Part shown: positions 1-8,686 of the stretch, piece after piece
Layout of the letters: the number at the start of each line of letters is the position of its first letter
Position numbering within the stretch: the first letter of the stretch is position 1
DNA from: Pacificispira sp965223125
GTDB taxonomy: Bacteria; Pseudomonadota; Alphaproteobacteria; UBA8366; Aestuariispiraceae
Length of the DNA stretch: 64,000 nt
Direction of reading: 5' to 3'
Assembly (NCBI GenBank): GCA_965223125.1
Contig: OZ244984.1
Location: 2,976,001-3,040,000, forward strand
Position numbers and translations under genes: made by a program
The notes under the pieces: model-generated
Databases searched by the model: none
What the model saw: the letters and a program-made list of their open reading frames with translations, nothing else
Told to the model about the DNA's origin: nothing

Positions 1-374
1 GACGGTGTGACCTGATTATCGCGGTAACCAGTTCGGCAGCGCATGAAGCAGCAGTCATGGGGCTGAAAGTGGTTTACCTGTCACAGAACGGTCCGCTGCT
101 TACGATACCCCATGTCAGAAACGTTTCCAGTAAGGAAGGTCTGCAAGGATTACGGGCGTTGCTTGCTGAATCAGGCTGGGGTACGGAGGAAGATCGGCGA
201 CGGGATGGCGTTCGTTACTATCAGGCATTGGAAAAGAATGCCGTCGACTTTTCCTATATCGGTACCGAACTCTTTAACCGGGACCGGGTGCCGACAAAGG
301 AGGAGATCTCCTATGTCGCGGATACGCTGACAAGAACCTTGTCGGGTGAAACCTGGCAAGTGGCGGCGCAATAA
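1..374 (+). CDS. C-terminal part of a probable GT-B-like sugar enzyme (5' truncated)
   Basis: An open frame enters from the left edge (first whole codon at 3) and stops at 372-374; the visible part is about 123 residues. The segment beginning CDLIIAVTSSAAHEAAVMG resembles the C-terminal lobe of GT-B folds, where an acidic residue, a small-residue loop and a Glu-Ala-x-x-x-Gly helix hold the nucleotide sugar. Similar tails occur in the proteins at 4044 and 19196. The next gene starts 13 bases downstream, so it is probably the preceding operon member. It does not show the C-terminal patterns I would expect for PseG or for a NeuC/LegG epimerase. The exact activity is unknown. Confidence 0.6.
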   Translation, partial: RCDLIIAVTSSAAHEAAVMGLKVVYLSQNGPLLTIPHVRNVSSKEGLQGLRALLAESGWGTEEDRRRDGVRYYQALEKNAVDFSYIGTELFNRDRVPTKEEISYVADTLTRTLSGETWQVAAQ

Positions 375-387
375 CGTGGGAACCGAC

Positions 388-969
388 ATGTCGGATAGCG
401 ATCAGATTATGACAGATGATTGTTTTCTGAGGGAAGGACGCACCTATCTTCGGGCATTTGGTGAACATGACCTTCCACATTTATCACGATGGTGGAATGA
501 TTCCCGTGTTACCGAGTATCTCGAAATGGGGGCGCGTCCGACCCGTTCGGTGGATCTGGAGCGGTTTTATTCCTCGGTGAGTAAATCTGACGATACTGTT
601 TGCTTTGCTATATGTGACAGTGAATCCGGTGCTCTGATAGGAACATGCGGATTGTATCTTATTTCCTGGGTCGCACGGCGGGCTCAGTTCAACATACTGG
701 TCGGGGAGCCGAGTGCCTGGGATCAGGGACATGGCGGACGCGCGACGCGGATGACTGTTCGTTATGGGTTCGAGACGCTCAATTTGAATAGTATCAATCT
801 TGGCGTGAACGCTGAAAATATTCGCGCGGTTCGTTCCTATGAGAAGGCTGGATTCGTTCGTGAAGGTCTTCGCAGAAGCTTTATTTTCCGCAACGGCCGG
901 TACTACGACATGGCAGTTTACTCGATCCTGCGGAATGAGTACGACGCTTTACTGGATGGGAAGCGCTGA
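388..969 (+). CDS. GNAT-family N-acetyltransferase, PseH-like
   Basis: The 193-residue product has a RimJ/RimL-type GNAT layout. Residues near the N-terminus (RAFGEHDLPHLSRWWND) match the substrate-side strand and helix, and the later LGVNAENIRAVRSYEKAGF is the usual acetyl-CoA-side motif. Such enzymes acetylate the 4-amino group of UDP-4-amino-sugars in the pseudaminic/legionaminic pathways, which suits the neighbouring pseB/pseC and NeuB-type genes. I chose ATG 388, which has GGGAA about 8 bases upstream; an in-frame ATG at 346 would overlap the previous gene. The stop overlaps the next ATG. The substrate is inferred from context only. Confidence 0.8.
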   Translation: MSDSDQIMTDDCFLREGRTYLRAFGEHDLPHLSRWWNDSRVTEYLEMGARPTRSVDLERFYSSVSKSDDTVCFAICDSESGALIGTCGLYLISWVARRAQFNILVGEPSAWDQGHGGRATRMTVRYGFETLNLNSINLGVNAENIRAVRSYEKAGFVREGLRRSFIFRNGRYYDMAVYSILRNEYDALLDGKR

Positions 970-1679
970 TGTCCGCGCCACAGGTTCTAGGCGTCATTCA
1001 GGCGCGGATGGGGTCGTCGCGGCTGCCGGGTAAGGCGCTGATCGATTTGGCCGGGCGTCCGCTGGTCTGGCATATGATCGACCGGATGCGTCGGGTGGAG
1101 GGGGTTTCGGACATCGTGCTTGCGACCACGACCGACCCACGCAATGGCCCTCTTGTCGAGTATTGCCGCAGTCAGGGTGTGGACGCCTTTCTTCATCCGG
1201 TTGAGGACGATCTCGCCGGGCGTATTGCCGGTGCGATTGCCGGATATGATGCCGAAACGATCCTCAAGACCGGCGGGGATTGCCCGCTGATCGATCCTGC
1301 GGTGCTTCAGAAAATGGTCGATGTGGCGCTTGCCGATCCGGCGGCGGATTTCGTCTCCAATCGTGTGCAATGGTCCTATCCTTTGGGCCTGTCCGCCGAT
1401 GTCGTGTCGCGCCGTTCCGTCGAGTGGTGCGATGAGAACCTGTCGGCACCGGAGGACCGGGAACTCTTCGCCCTCCACATCCGGGATCATCCGGACCGGT
1501 TCAAGGTCGTGCCGGTGGTGCATGATAGCGATCTGACGCATCACAACTGGTGTGTGGACACGCGCGAGGATTACGATTTCGTCGCTGGAATTTTTTCAGC
1601 CCTCTACGAGCCGGGGGAATGTTTCGGCCTGGCGGAGGTGCTGGATTTCCTGGACCGGAAGGATGATCCGGCGGCATGA
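969..1679 (+). CDS. spsF: SpsF-like cytidylyltransferase-family protein
   Basis: The 236-residue protein opens with GVIQARMGSSRLPGKAL, the nucleotide-binding signature of the SpsF branch of the CMP-sugar cytidylyltransferase family, and has the GGDCPLIDP motif near residue 100. Classic NeuA/PseF enzymes instead carry an IPARGGSK-type motif, which is absent. SpsF proteins accompany nonulosonic acid genes and are thought to activate or process the sugar with CTP, but their reaction is less certain than for NeuA. The gene overlaps both neighbours by a few bases, indicating translational coupling. A second copy is fused to an aminotransferase at 24078. Confidence 0.85.
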   Translation: MSAPQVLGVIQARMGSSRLPGKALIDLAGRPLVWHMIDRMRRVEGVSDIVLATTTDPRNGPLVEYCRSQGVDAFLHPVEDDLAGRIAGAIAGYDAETILKTGGDCPLIDPAVLQKMVDVALADPAADFVSNRVQWSYPLGLSADVVSRRSVEWCDENLSAPEDRELFALHIRDHPDRFKVVPVVHDSDLTHHNWCVDTREDYDFVAGIFSALYEPGECFGLAEVLDFLDRKDDPAA

Positions 1680-2671
1680 CGGCGATTGAGGTGGTGCTGG
1701 TCGGTGGCGGCCGGATCGTCTCGGGAAACCAGGGGCTTGGCGGCAACGTCCCGCTCAGCCATCTGGCGGCGATTTCGGCAGTTGGCCCCTCCGTTGCCAA
1801 TCTGCGTGGGCTGGTCGAACCACATGCGGAACGGGTGGCTGAAATCCGCAAGGCTTGGCCTGAATTCCGGACAGTCCCCATTGTTGCATCGATTGCCGAA
1901 CTGGGGTCGATAGGGGGATGTGTGGGCATTGTCTGCACCCCGGAATCTGTCAGGCTCGATCCCGTGTCGGCATTGATTGATGCGGGGGCCGCCCTCGTCA
2001 TCATTGAAAAACCGCTGGCTGCATCGACGCAGGACGCGATTGCGGTTTGCGACCGGGCGAGTCGGGCAAGTATCCCGCTCTATGTGAACTATAACCGCCG
2101 CTTCGATCCCAGGATCACGGCTTTCGGTGCGCGGTTTCAGGGCCGGATGGAGAGTGCGGTTCTGTATTACGGGCGCGGTATCCGCAACTATGCATCCCAT
2201 ATGCTCGATCTGATGGTTCACTGGTTCGGGCCGGTGGTTGAGGCCCAGTCTCTGACCGATGGTTCATTCGCCCTTGACGATCATGATCCGAGTCCCAGTT
2301 TCGTTCTTCGTTTCGGGAATGGGTCGATGTTGACCGCCCATGGACATGAGGGGCTGTCCTACGACCTTTTGGATCTCGTGATAACGACGGAGTCCGCACA
2401 GTATACACTGCGGGTCGGTGGAGCGGAGATATGGCGCGGTGAGGCGCAGTTGGATGCCTTTTACAGGGGCTACAGCCATCTGGTCCAGTCGGTTGAGAGC
2501 GCGGCACCGATAGCCGGATTTGCGGAGATGTACCGTGCCGCCCATGCCAGTCTGGTTCAGGGCGAAGTCTTTGCCGGATGCAGTGCCGGGACGGCCCTGC
2601 ATCTGGCCCGGATCATCGATGCGGTTATCCTGTCGGGTCGAAGCGGTGGCGCGCGGATCCGAGTAGACTGA
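1676..2671 (+). CDS. Gfo/Idh/MocA-family oxidoreductase
   Basis: The 331-residue protein has an N-terminal Rossmann start (EVVLVGGGRIVSG) and the family EKP motif (VIIEKPLAA), where the lysine sits at the active site. These NAD(P)-dependent enzymes oxidise or reduce sugar hydroxyl or keto groups. The context suggests a nucleotide sugar or a nonulosonic acid precursor as substrate. The start ATG overlaps the spsF stop as ATGA. The glycine-rich loop has an insertion compared with the usual GxGxxG, so cofactor binding may differ. It is one of three such oxidoreductases in the locus, with those at 20782 and 34642. Confidence 0.85.
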   Translation: MTAIEVVLVGGGRIVSGNQGLGGNVPLSHLAAISAVGPSVANLRGLVEPHAERVAEIRKAWPEFRTVPIVASIAELGSIGGCVGIVCTPESVRLDPVSALIDAGAALVIIEKPLAASTQDAIAVCDRASRASIPLYVNYNRRFDPRITAFGARFQGRMESAVLYYGRGIRNYASHMLDLMVHWFGPVVEAQSLTDGSFALDDHDPSPSFVLRFGNGSMLTAHGHEGLSYDLLDLVITTESAQYTLRVGGAEIWRGEAQLDAFYRGYSHLVQSVESAAPIAGFAEMYRAAHASLVQGEVFAGCSAGTALHLARIIDAVILSGRSGGARIRVD

Positions 2672-2714
2672 GATAGTGGATTGAACGATACAACGCGGAT
2701 GAAATGGGGTTCTG

Positions 2715-4010
2715 ATGATGAATGCTGATATGCCGGCCCTGCTGGGCGGCCATCCTGTCAATGTGAAGCCTTTCCAGTTCAACAATGCGATTGGCGAAGA
2801 GGAAAAACGCGCCGTGATGGCCGTGCTGGATGACGGGGAACTGTCGGGCTTCATCGCTTCTCCGGGGGAGCCGTTCTGGGGCGGTCGGAAGGTGCGTGAA
2901 CTTCAGGACATGTTCTGTGCCCATTTCGGGTGCCGTCATGCCGTTGCGGTCAATTCCGCGACATCCGGCCTGCATTGCGCCGTTATGGCGGCGGGGATCG
3001 GCCCGGGGGACGAGGTCATCACGTCGCCCTATACGATGAGCGCGACATCGACGGTGGTCGTCCTTGCCGGGGGCGTCCCGGTCTTTGCTGATATCGAGGC
3101 GCGGACATTCGGTCTTGACCCGAATTCCGTTGAGGAACGGATCACGCCGCGCACGAAAGCGATCATCACCGTCAACATTTTCGGTCATCCCTCGCGGTTG
3201 ACCGAACTGCGCGCCATCGCGGACCGGCACGGCCTGATCCTGATCGAAGACAATGCCCAGGCCCCGGATGCGATGCACAACGGGCGGAAGACCGGGACGG
3301 TTGGGCATATCGGGGTATTCAGCTTCAACCGTCACAAGGTGATGCAGAGCGGCGAAGGTGGTGTTCTGGTGACCGACGATCCCGATCTTTTCCAGAAGGC
3401 GGCGCTGTTCCGCAATCATGGCGAAGCGGTCGTCGACGCGATGGGGATCGAGGACATCGTCAATACGCTGGGCCTCAATCTGCGGATGACGGAACTTGAA
3501 GCCGCAGTCGCGGTGGAGCAGTTCAAAAAACTTCCGGCGATGAATGAACAGCGGATCGCGCTCGCCGACCGTCTGTCCGCTGCCTTGGCCCCGATAGAAG
3601 GGATCGAAGCGCCAAGGGTCGAGAAGGATAACCGCCATGTCTATTACATGTATGCGATGACCTATGACGAGACGGTGACTGGTCTGCCGCGCGCCGTCTT
3701 CGTCAAGGCGATGCTGGCGGAAGGCCTGTTCGTGCGCGGCGGATATCTGCGCCCGACCTATCTGGAGCCGATGTATCAGAAGCGGATCGGGATTGGTTCC
3801 TCCGGATTTCCGTTCAATTACACTGCCGCCAACGCGGAAATTTCCTATGCGAAAGGCATCTGTCCGACCTGTGAGGATTTGCAGGATCGGGGCTTGATGA
3901 TCACGGCGATCATGCAGCCACCGCAAACCCTGGAGGATATGGATCTCTGGGCGGAGGGAGCGCGGAAGGTGCTGAATGCCCGCGATACCCTGCTTCGGGC
4001 AGAAGGTTAG
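2715..4010 (+). CDS. DegT/DnrJ/EryC1/StrS-family sugar aminotransferase
   Basis: The 431-residue protein has the fold-type I sugar aminotransferase motifs: SATSGLHCAV near residue 81, the acidic PLP-contact motif LIEDNAQAPD near 176-185, and SFNRHKVMQSGEGG with the predicted PLP lysine at K208. It transfers an amino group from glutamate to a keto-sugar. At 431 residues it is longer than most DegT members (about 370-400). The extra length includes an N-terminal extension and a C-terminal segment with two cysteines (CPTCEDLQD). It follows an oxidoreductase, so the pair could oxidise and then aminate one position. The exact sugar is unknown. Confidence 0.88.
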   Translation: MMNADMPALLGGHPVNVKPFQFNNAIGEEEKRAVMAVLDDGELSGFIASPGEPFWGGRKVRELQDMFCAHFGCRHAVAVNSATSGLHCAVMAAGIGPGDEVITSPYTMSATSTVVVLAGGVPVFADIEARTFGLDPNSVEERITPRTKAIITVNIFGHPSRLTELRAIADRHGLILIEDNAQAPDAMHNGRKTGTVGHIGVFSFNRHKVMQSGEGGVLVTDDPDLFQKAALFRNHGEAVVDAMGIEDIVNTLGLNLRMTELEAAVAVEQFKKLPAMNEQRIALADRLSAALAPIEGIEAPRVEKDNRHVYYMYAMTYDETVTGLPRAVFVKAMLAEGLFVRGGYLRPTYLEPMYQKRIGIGSSGFPFNYTAANAEISYAKGICPTCEDLQDRGLMITAIMQPPQTLEDMDLWAEGARKVLNARDTLLRAEG

Positions 4011-4043
4011 ATCATCGGTCCTTTTTGCAGCGAAGGCGAGACG

Positions 4044-5030
4044 GTGCGGCTTCTGATCTGTCTGGTTGAAGTCGGAGCCGCAGCCTTCGTCGCGCCGGTC
4101 CTGGAGGCCTGGGGCCGAACCCCGCCTCCGCTGGAATGGGGAGTGATCGGCACCCGTCCCGCACTGGATCGTCTGGCGGGCTGTATCAGCCCTGACCGGA
4201 TTTGGGGCGGGCCGCTGGCGGCGGAGGATGCGACAGGCGGTGTAGCCCTGCTGCGGAAACACACCCCGACAGCCGTGCTGATGTCGGCAGGGGGCTGGCC
4301 GCTGGAACATGCGCTGGTCGCGAGTGCCCGGATGGCGGGGGTGCCGATCATCCAGTTCATTGATACCTGGTACGGATACCGGCGTCGACTGACGGTTGAG
4401 GACAGTGTCCAGCTTCCCGACCGGTTGCTGCTGATCGACTCCCGTGCATCGGCGGAAGCTGAAGCTGAGGGGGTCGACATCTCGAATGTTGTGCATGTCG
4501 GCCATCCGGCCTGGAGCCTGATCCCGTGTCTGCCGTCGACCGGGGGGCGACGCACCCTGTTTCTGGGGGCGCCGGTCAGGGACGGATACGGTCAGTCGCT
4601 CGGCTATACGGAGGAAACATGCTGGCAACTGGTCCTCGATGCACGGTCGCAATCTCCGGAACTCATTTTCGATCTAGATTATGCGCCGCATCCAGCGCAG
4701 CACCGCGACGATCTGCCGACTGACACCCGGTTGGTTTCATATCACTTCGATGCATTGCGCGACGAGTATGATCAGGTGATCGGCATTTTCTCCGCCCCTC
4801 TGGTCGATGCCTTTCTGGCAGGGCGACGGGCGATCAGCGTTCAGCCCAATGCTGTCGGACAGGATTACTGGGCGCTCAGCAGGTTCGGTCTGGCCCCCAG
4901 GGCCCGAACGGTGGAAGATCTGCTCCATGCCCTTCGAATGCCACCACCCGACCCTGACGGATTGCGGCGGGATCTTTGCGATAGTGTTGATCGTTTCTCC
5001 AGCAAGGTGATTGAACTGTGTCAGACATGA
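4044..5030 (+). CDS. Unknown protein, GT-B-like glycosyltransferase candidate
   Basis: The 328-residue protein from GTG 4044 is not confidently recognised. It starts with a beta strand (RLLICLVEVGAAAF), and mid-protein has PIIQFIDTWYGYRRR followed by a DRLLLIDSRASAEAEAEG segment, as in GT-B proteins where a first lobe leads into a 'my address' strand. The C-terminus has a strand-loop-helix (IGIFSAPLVDAFLAGRRAISV) like the donor-site lobe of GT-B enzymes. It sits between two sugar aminotransferases and overlaps the next gene by ATGA. A transferase or a hydrolytic sugar epimerase-like role is possible. I assign no reaction. Confidence 0.6.
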   Translation: MRLLICLVEVGAAAFVAPVLEAWGRTPPPLEWGVIGTRPALDRLAGCISPDRIWGGPLAAEDATGGVALLRKHTPTAVLMSAGGWPLEHALVASARMAGVPIIQFIDTWYGYRRRLTVEDSVQLPDRLLLIDSRASAEAEAEGVDISNVVHVGHPAWSLIPCLPSTGGRRTLFLGAPVRDGYGQSLGYTEETCWQLVLDARSQSPELIFDLDYAPHPAQHRDDLPTDTRLVSYHFDALRDEYDQVIGIFSAPLVDAFLAGRRAISVQPNAVGQDYWALSRFGLAPRARTVEDLLHALRMPPPDPDGLRRDLCDSVDRFSSKVIELCQT

Positions 5031-6145
5031 TAGAACTCGCTGTGCCGGACCTGCGCGGCAGGGAAGGTGAATACCTGCAGGCCTGCATCACCGATAACTG
5101 GGTATCCTCCGCCGGTCCCTTCGTCTCCGACTTCGAAGCCACGGTTGCGGCTCGGTGCGGTCGGGGGCATGGCATAGCCTGTGTGAATGGCACGGCCGCG
5201 CTGCATGTCGGTCTGCTGGCCTTGGGGGTGAAGCCGGGCGATCATGTCATCGTGCCGGACTGGACCTTTGCCGCCTCGGTGAATGCAGTCGTGCATGCCG
5301 GAGCGATACCGATCTTCGCTGATGTATCAGAAAGTGATTGGTGCCTGGATGCGGATAGTGTTGATGCGGCGATGCGTCAATATGGTGATCGGGTCCGGGC
5401 TATCGTGGTCGTGGATTCGATTGGCAAGGCGGCCTCGCCCGCGCTGTTCTCCACCCTGAAACAGCGATACGGGATACCGATCCTTGAGGATGCGGCGGGG
5501 GCCATCGGCGCGCATCGTGATGGCGCGCTGGCCGGTGGTCTGGGGACGGCGGCGGTGATCAGCTTCAACGGCAACAAGACGGTTACCGCAGGCGGCGGCG
5601 GCATGGTTCTGTGCGATGATGCCGATGTTGCGCAGCGGGTCCGGCACCTCACCACTCAGGCACGGTCGGGTCAGGATTATCGGCATGATGCGGTCGGGTT
5701 CAACTATCGTCTGACGAATGTGAATGCGGCGATTGGCCTGGCACAGATGGAACGCATGGATGAAATGGTTGCGGCCAAGCGTGCCATTGCTGATGGATAC
5801 CGTGCGGCGCTGGAACAGCGGGACGATATCCGCTTCATGCCCTATGACTCCGATGGGTCTGTCGACAGCGGCTGGCTTAGTTGCATCCGGGTCGCAGATG
5901 AACCCGCCATGCGCGATCTGGTCCGTCATCTGAATGAACGCCGGATCGCGGCGCGACCATTCTGGTGCTCACTTTCGGCACAGTCACCCTATGCGGATTA
6001 TCCCCGAATGGATGTTCCGGTCTCCCGCTTTCTGACCGACCGTGTCCTGACCTTACCGTCCTCCAGCCATCTGACGGCGGAGCAGCAAAGTACCGTGCTC
6101 CAGGCACTTGCCGATTGGCGTGGACCGGCAATGGACCGCGACTAG
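5027..6145 (+). CDS. LegC-type sugar aminotransferase
   Basis: The 372-residue protein matches the LegC/PtmD group of DegT aminotransferases. It has an N-terminal IELAVPDLRGREGEYL segment, the DNWVSSAGPFVSDFE motif, VNGTAALHVGL near residue 53, EDAAGAIGAH near 154, and ISFNGNKTVTAGGGG with PLP lysine K184. LegC enzymes aminate UDP- or GDP-linked 4-keto-6-deoxy-HexNAc on the route to legionaminic-type acids. I chose ATG 5027 because family members begin at this point and it forms an ATGA overlap with the previous stop; GTG 5018 is the alternative. A PseC-type enzyme at 12408 serves a parallel route. Confidence 0.85.
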   Translation: MIELAVPDLRGREGEYLQACITDNWVSSAGPFVSDFEATVAARCGRGHGIACVNGTAALHVGLLALGVKPGDHVIVPDWTFAASVNAVVHAGAIPIFADVSESDWCLDADSVDAAMRQYGDRVRAIVVVDSIGKAASPALFSTLKQRYGIPILEDAAGAIGAHRDGALAGGLGTAAVISFNGNKTVTAGGGGMVLCDDADVAQRVRHLTTQARSGQDYRHDAVGFNYRLTNVNAAIGLAQMERMDEMVAAKRAIADGYRAALEQRDDIRFMPYDSDGSVDSGWLSCIRVADEPAMRDLVRHLNERRIAARPFWCSLSAQSPYADYPRMDVPVSRFLTDRVLTLPSSSHLTAEQQSTVLQALADWRGPAMDRD

Positions 6146-6150
6146 ACACG

Positions 6151-6747
6151 ATGGCGTCGCTGCAGCTTCTCGGTGCGGGTGGGCATGCTCGGTTACTGTA
6201 TGAGGTGCGATATGCACTCGGTGACCGATTCACGGGTTATATCGACCCGGAACCCTGTGCCTGGCTAACGGGTCTGCGCCATATCCGCCAGGATTCGGAT
6301 GCCAGTCTGGCGGACGGCGCACTCGTCATCGGACTCGCCGGTGTCACCCCAGCCATGCTGGCCCGTCGTCTGTCCCTGGTGAACCATTATCGGGATCGGG
6401 GATTTGCCATCCAGACGGTGCGTCATGCCAGCGCGATCCTCAGCCATTCGGCGGAAATCGACGATGGCGCGCAGATCCTGGCCGGAAGTATCGTGCAACC
6501 TGCGGCCCGTCTTGCCTTCGCCAGCATCCTGAATACAGGTGCCATCCTGGAACATGACGCGACGGTCGGTCAGGGTTCCCATATCGGGCCAGGCGCGCGG
6601 GTGCTGGGTGGCGCTGTAATCGGTGAAACCTGCATGATCGGTGCAGGCGCAGTCATCCTACCAGGGATGCAGGTTCCATCCGGCACCACCGTTCCTGCCA
6701 ATACCGTTTATCGTCATGCACCCATCCCGGAAACATCACAGGATTGA
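6151..6747 (+). CDS. NeuD-type sugar O/N-acyltransferase
   Basis: The 198-residue protein starts LQLLGAGGHARLL, the Rossmann-like N-terminal signature of the NeuD/PglD family. The second half is a left-handed beta-helix of imperfect hexapeptides (about residues 105-185) ending in the GAGAVILPGM-type turn. PglD/NeuD proteins acetylate a 4-amino group of UDP-sugars or hydroxyls of sialic-type acids with acetyl-CoA. It lies directly between the LegC-type aminotransferase and the NeuB-type synthase, the expected place for acylating the new amino group. The ATG lies 5 bases after the previous stop; the longer upstream reading frame only shadows that gene. Confidence 0.85.
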   Translation: MASLQLLGAGGHARLLYEVRYALGDRFTGYIDPEPCAWLTGLRHIRQDSDASLADGALVIGLAGVTPAMLARRLSLVNHYRDRGFAIQTVRHASAILSHSAEIDDGAQILAGSIVQPAARLAFASILNTGAILEHDATVGQGSHIGPGARVLGGAVIGETCMIGAGAVILPGMQVPSGTTVPANTVYRHAPIPETSQD

Positions 6748-6752
6748 TCCCG

Positions 6753-7802
6753 ATGAAATTCTCCCCGGACCAGAAATGCTACGTCATCGCCGAAATCGGT
6801 TCCAACCATAACGGTGATATGGAACTGGCGAAAAAAATGATCGAGGTCGCAAAGGAATGCGGCGCCGATGCGGTCAAGTTCCAGTCCTGGGACACCACGA
6901 TCTTTTCGTCGGATGTCTACAAGAAGAATTACTTCCTGGGGGACGATTACCGAAACAGGTCCGACTATACGCTGAAGGAAATCGTCCAGGAATTCGCTGT
7001 CACTTATGACGATCTGGTTTTGCTGCGCGATCATTGCCGGAAGGTCGGCATCGATTTTGCCAGCACGCCGTTCAATGAAAAGCAGGCCGACGATCTGGTG
7101 GCGCTGGATGCTCCCTATGTCAAGATTGCCTCCATGGACGTAACCAATCCAAGGCTGTTAAAGCATGCCGCCCGGACGGGACTACCGGTTATTCTGTCGA
7201 CCGGGTTCGCGGAGCTTCATGAGATCGACCGGGCGGTCGGCTGGCTGGAGGAAGCCGGATGCGAGGATCTGGTGATCCTGCACTGCGTTTCACTGTATCC
7301 GCCGGATGATAACGAGGTGAATCTCGATAACATCGATATGCTGCGCGATTTGTATGGATATCCGGTGGGATTTTCAGACCATACGCGGGGAACCGCGCTT
7401 CCGATTGCCGCCATTGCCAAGCGGGCCGTGATTGTCGAAAAGCACTTCACTCTGGACCGGGACATGTTCGGTTGGGACCACAAGATGTCCTGCACACCGG
7501 AGGAACTGACGGAAATATGTTCAGCCCGTGATCGTATTCATCCCGCCCTGGGACAGCGTCGACGGGTTGTCGGGGCGCGGGAACTGTCGCGACGGGATGA
7601 GTATCGTCGATCCATCGTCACGGCGCGTCCGGTCGCCAAAGGCGCGCGGATCGTGGCGGAGGATCTGGATTTCCGACGTCCGGGAACCGGTCTGGAACCG
7701 GCGGTCTCGGATCTGATTGTGGGAACCTATGCCGCGCGCGACATGGAAGAGGACTATCTGGTGACGCTTTCGGATATCAGCACGACAAAGAGCGGCGACT
7801 GA
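6753..7802 (+). CDS. neuB: NeuB-family nonulosonic acid synthase (legionaminate/pseudaminate synthase type)
   Basis: The 349-residue protein begins CYVIAEIGSNHNGD and carries the NeuB barrel motifs: GADAVKFQSW, DFASTPFNE, ILSTGFAE, ILHCVSLYPP, GFSDHTRG and EKHFTLDRD. A C-terminal SAF-like (antifreeze-type) domain occupies roughly residues 285-345. The enzyme condenses phosphoenolpyruvate with a 6-carbon diamino sugar to give a 9-carbon acid in the cytoplasm. Whether the product is legionaminic, pseudaminic or another acid cannot be told from motifs alone. ATG 6753 has AGGAT 9-12 bases upstream; a TTG at 6744 that overlaps the previous stop is the alternative. Confidence 0.92.
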   Translation: MKFSPDQKCYVIAEIGSNHNGDMELAKKMIEVAKECGADAVKFQSWDTTIFSSDVYKKNYFLGDDYRNRSDYTLKEIVQEFAVTYDDLVLLRDHCRKVGIDFASTPFNEKQADDLVALDAPYVKIASMDVTNPRLLKHAARTGLPVILSTGFAELHEIDRAVGWLEEAGCEDLVILHCVSLYPPDDNEVNLDNIDMLRDLYGYPVGFSDHTRGTALPIAAIAKRAVIVEKHFTLDRDMFGWDHKMSCTPEELTEICSARDRIHPALGQRRRVVGARELSRRDEYRRSIVTARPVAKGARIVAEDLDFRRPGTGLEPAVSDLIVGTYAARDMEEDYLVTLSDISTTKSGD

Positions 7803-7804
7803 GA

Positions 7805-8686
7805 GTGAAGGGGATGCGGAAGGCCGCGGACGCGACGATCTGCACCGTCTGCTTTCCGACGACAGGGCGGGTTGCCGAAGATTATGCAGCCGGACTGCTG
7901 AGCCAGACGGAGCCTTGCGATCTTCTGCTGGTCGCGGAGCAGGGCACCGACACGGCGATTCTGACGGCGGGGTTTCCGGGACAGGTCCGGATCGTCACCG
8001 GTGCGCCGGCTGAAACCGGGGTGGCTCTTCGGGAAAAGATGCTGGTTGTAGCAGGTGAATGCGTGTCGGGCGGTGCCGTGATTTTCGCGGATTGCGATGA
8101 TCGGCTTGAACCGACGGCGGTGGCCGATCATCTCGCGGCCCTGGCTGTGGATGCGATCAGCGTCGGAAATATGGAAATCACCGATGGGGACGGGCATCTG
8201 CTCGGGCAGCGTTTCTTTGATGGGATATCCGTTCCGGATCGGATCGAGCGACCTGACGCTATCGCGGAACGGAATTTCTTCGGATTGACGAACACGGCCA
8301 TTCGGGGATCGGTATTGGCGCTGTTCGATGAAATCGTGCCTGGGGATGTGCGGGCGGTGGATTGGTGGCTGTTTTCGCGGCTGCTGAATTTGGGCTGTAC
8401 AGCAACCGTCACAAGGCGATGCGTCACGCGATATCGATCCGTGCCGACCGGGACTCTCGGATATGGTCCAGCACGGGATCTGCCTATGTTACTGAACCGG
8501 CTGGATATCGTCAGACGACATCAGCGCCACCTGAAACCGGGTGGGCATGTCGGATTGGACAGGCTTCAGGAACGGATTGACGGAGATCCGGATCAGGTCA
8601 TCGCCTGGCTGTTGGAACTGCCGCAAGCGTGCGTCTGGTACGAGGATGTGTTCGCATTGGCCGGAAGGGCACAGGATAAACGATGA
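7805..8686 (+). CDS. Glycosyltransferase family 2-like protein
   Basis: The 293-residue protein resembles a GT-A glycosyltransferase. The N-terminal strand ATICTVCFPTTGRV is followed by the acidic segment VIFADCDDRLEPTAV, which matches the donor-sugar/metal DXD region (DCDD at about residues 98-101). It begins at GTG two bases after the NeuB stop and overlaps the next gene as ATGA. It could move the nonulosonic acid or a partner sugar. Similarity is weak, so a related nucleotide-sugar-binding function is also possible. Confidence 0.65.
   Translation: MKGMRKAADATICTVCFPTTGRVAEDYAAGLLSQTEPCDLLLVAEQGTDTAILTAGFPGQVRIVTGAPAETGVALREKMLVVAGECVSGGAVIFADCDDRLEPTAVADHLAALAVDAISVGNMEITDGDGHLLGQRFFDGISVPDRIERPDAIAERNFFGLTNTAIRGSVLALFDEIVPGDVRAVDWWLFSRLLNLGCTATVTRRCVTRYRSVPTGTLGYGPARDLPMLLNRLDIVRRHQRHLKPGGHVGLDRLQERIDGDPDQVIAWLLELPQACVWYEDVFALAGRAQDKR

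Noticed and set aside
2625..4652. 675-codon minus-strand open frame
   Set aside because: It lies antisense to the aminotransferase at 2715 and its neighbours, which have clear family motifs; high GC makes long antisense frames common. Its Arg/His/Gln-rich product has no family features.
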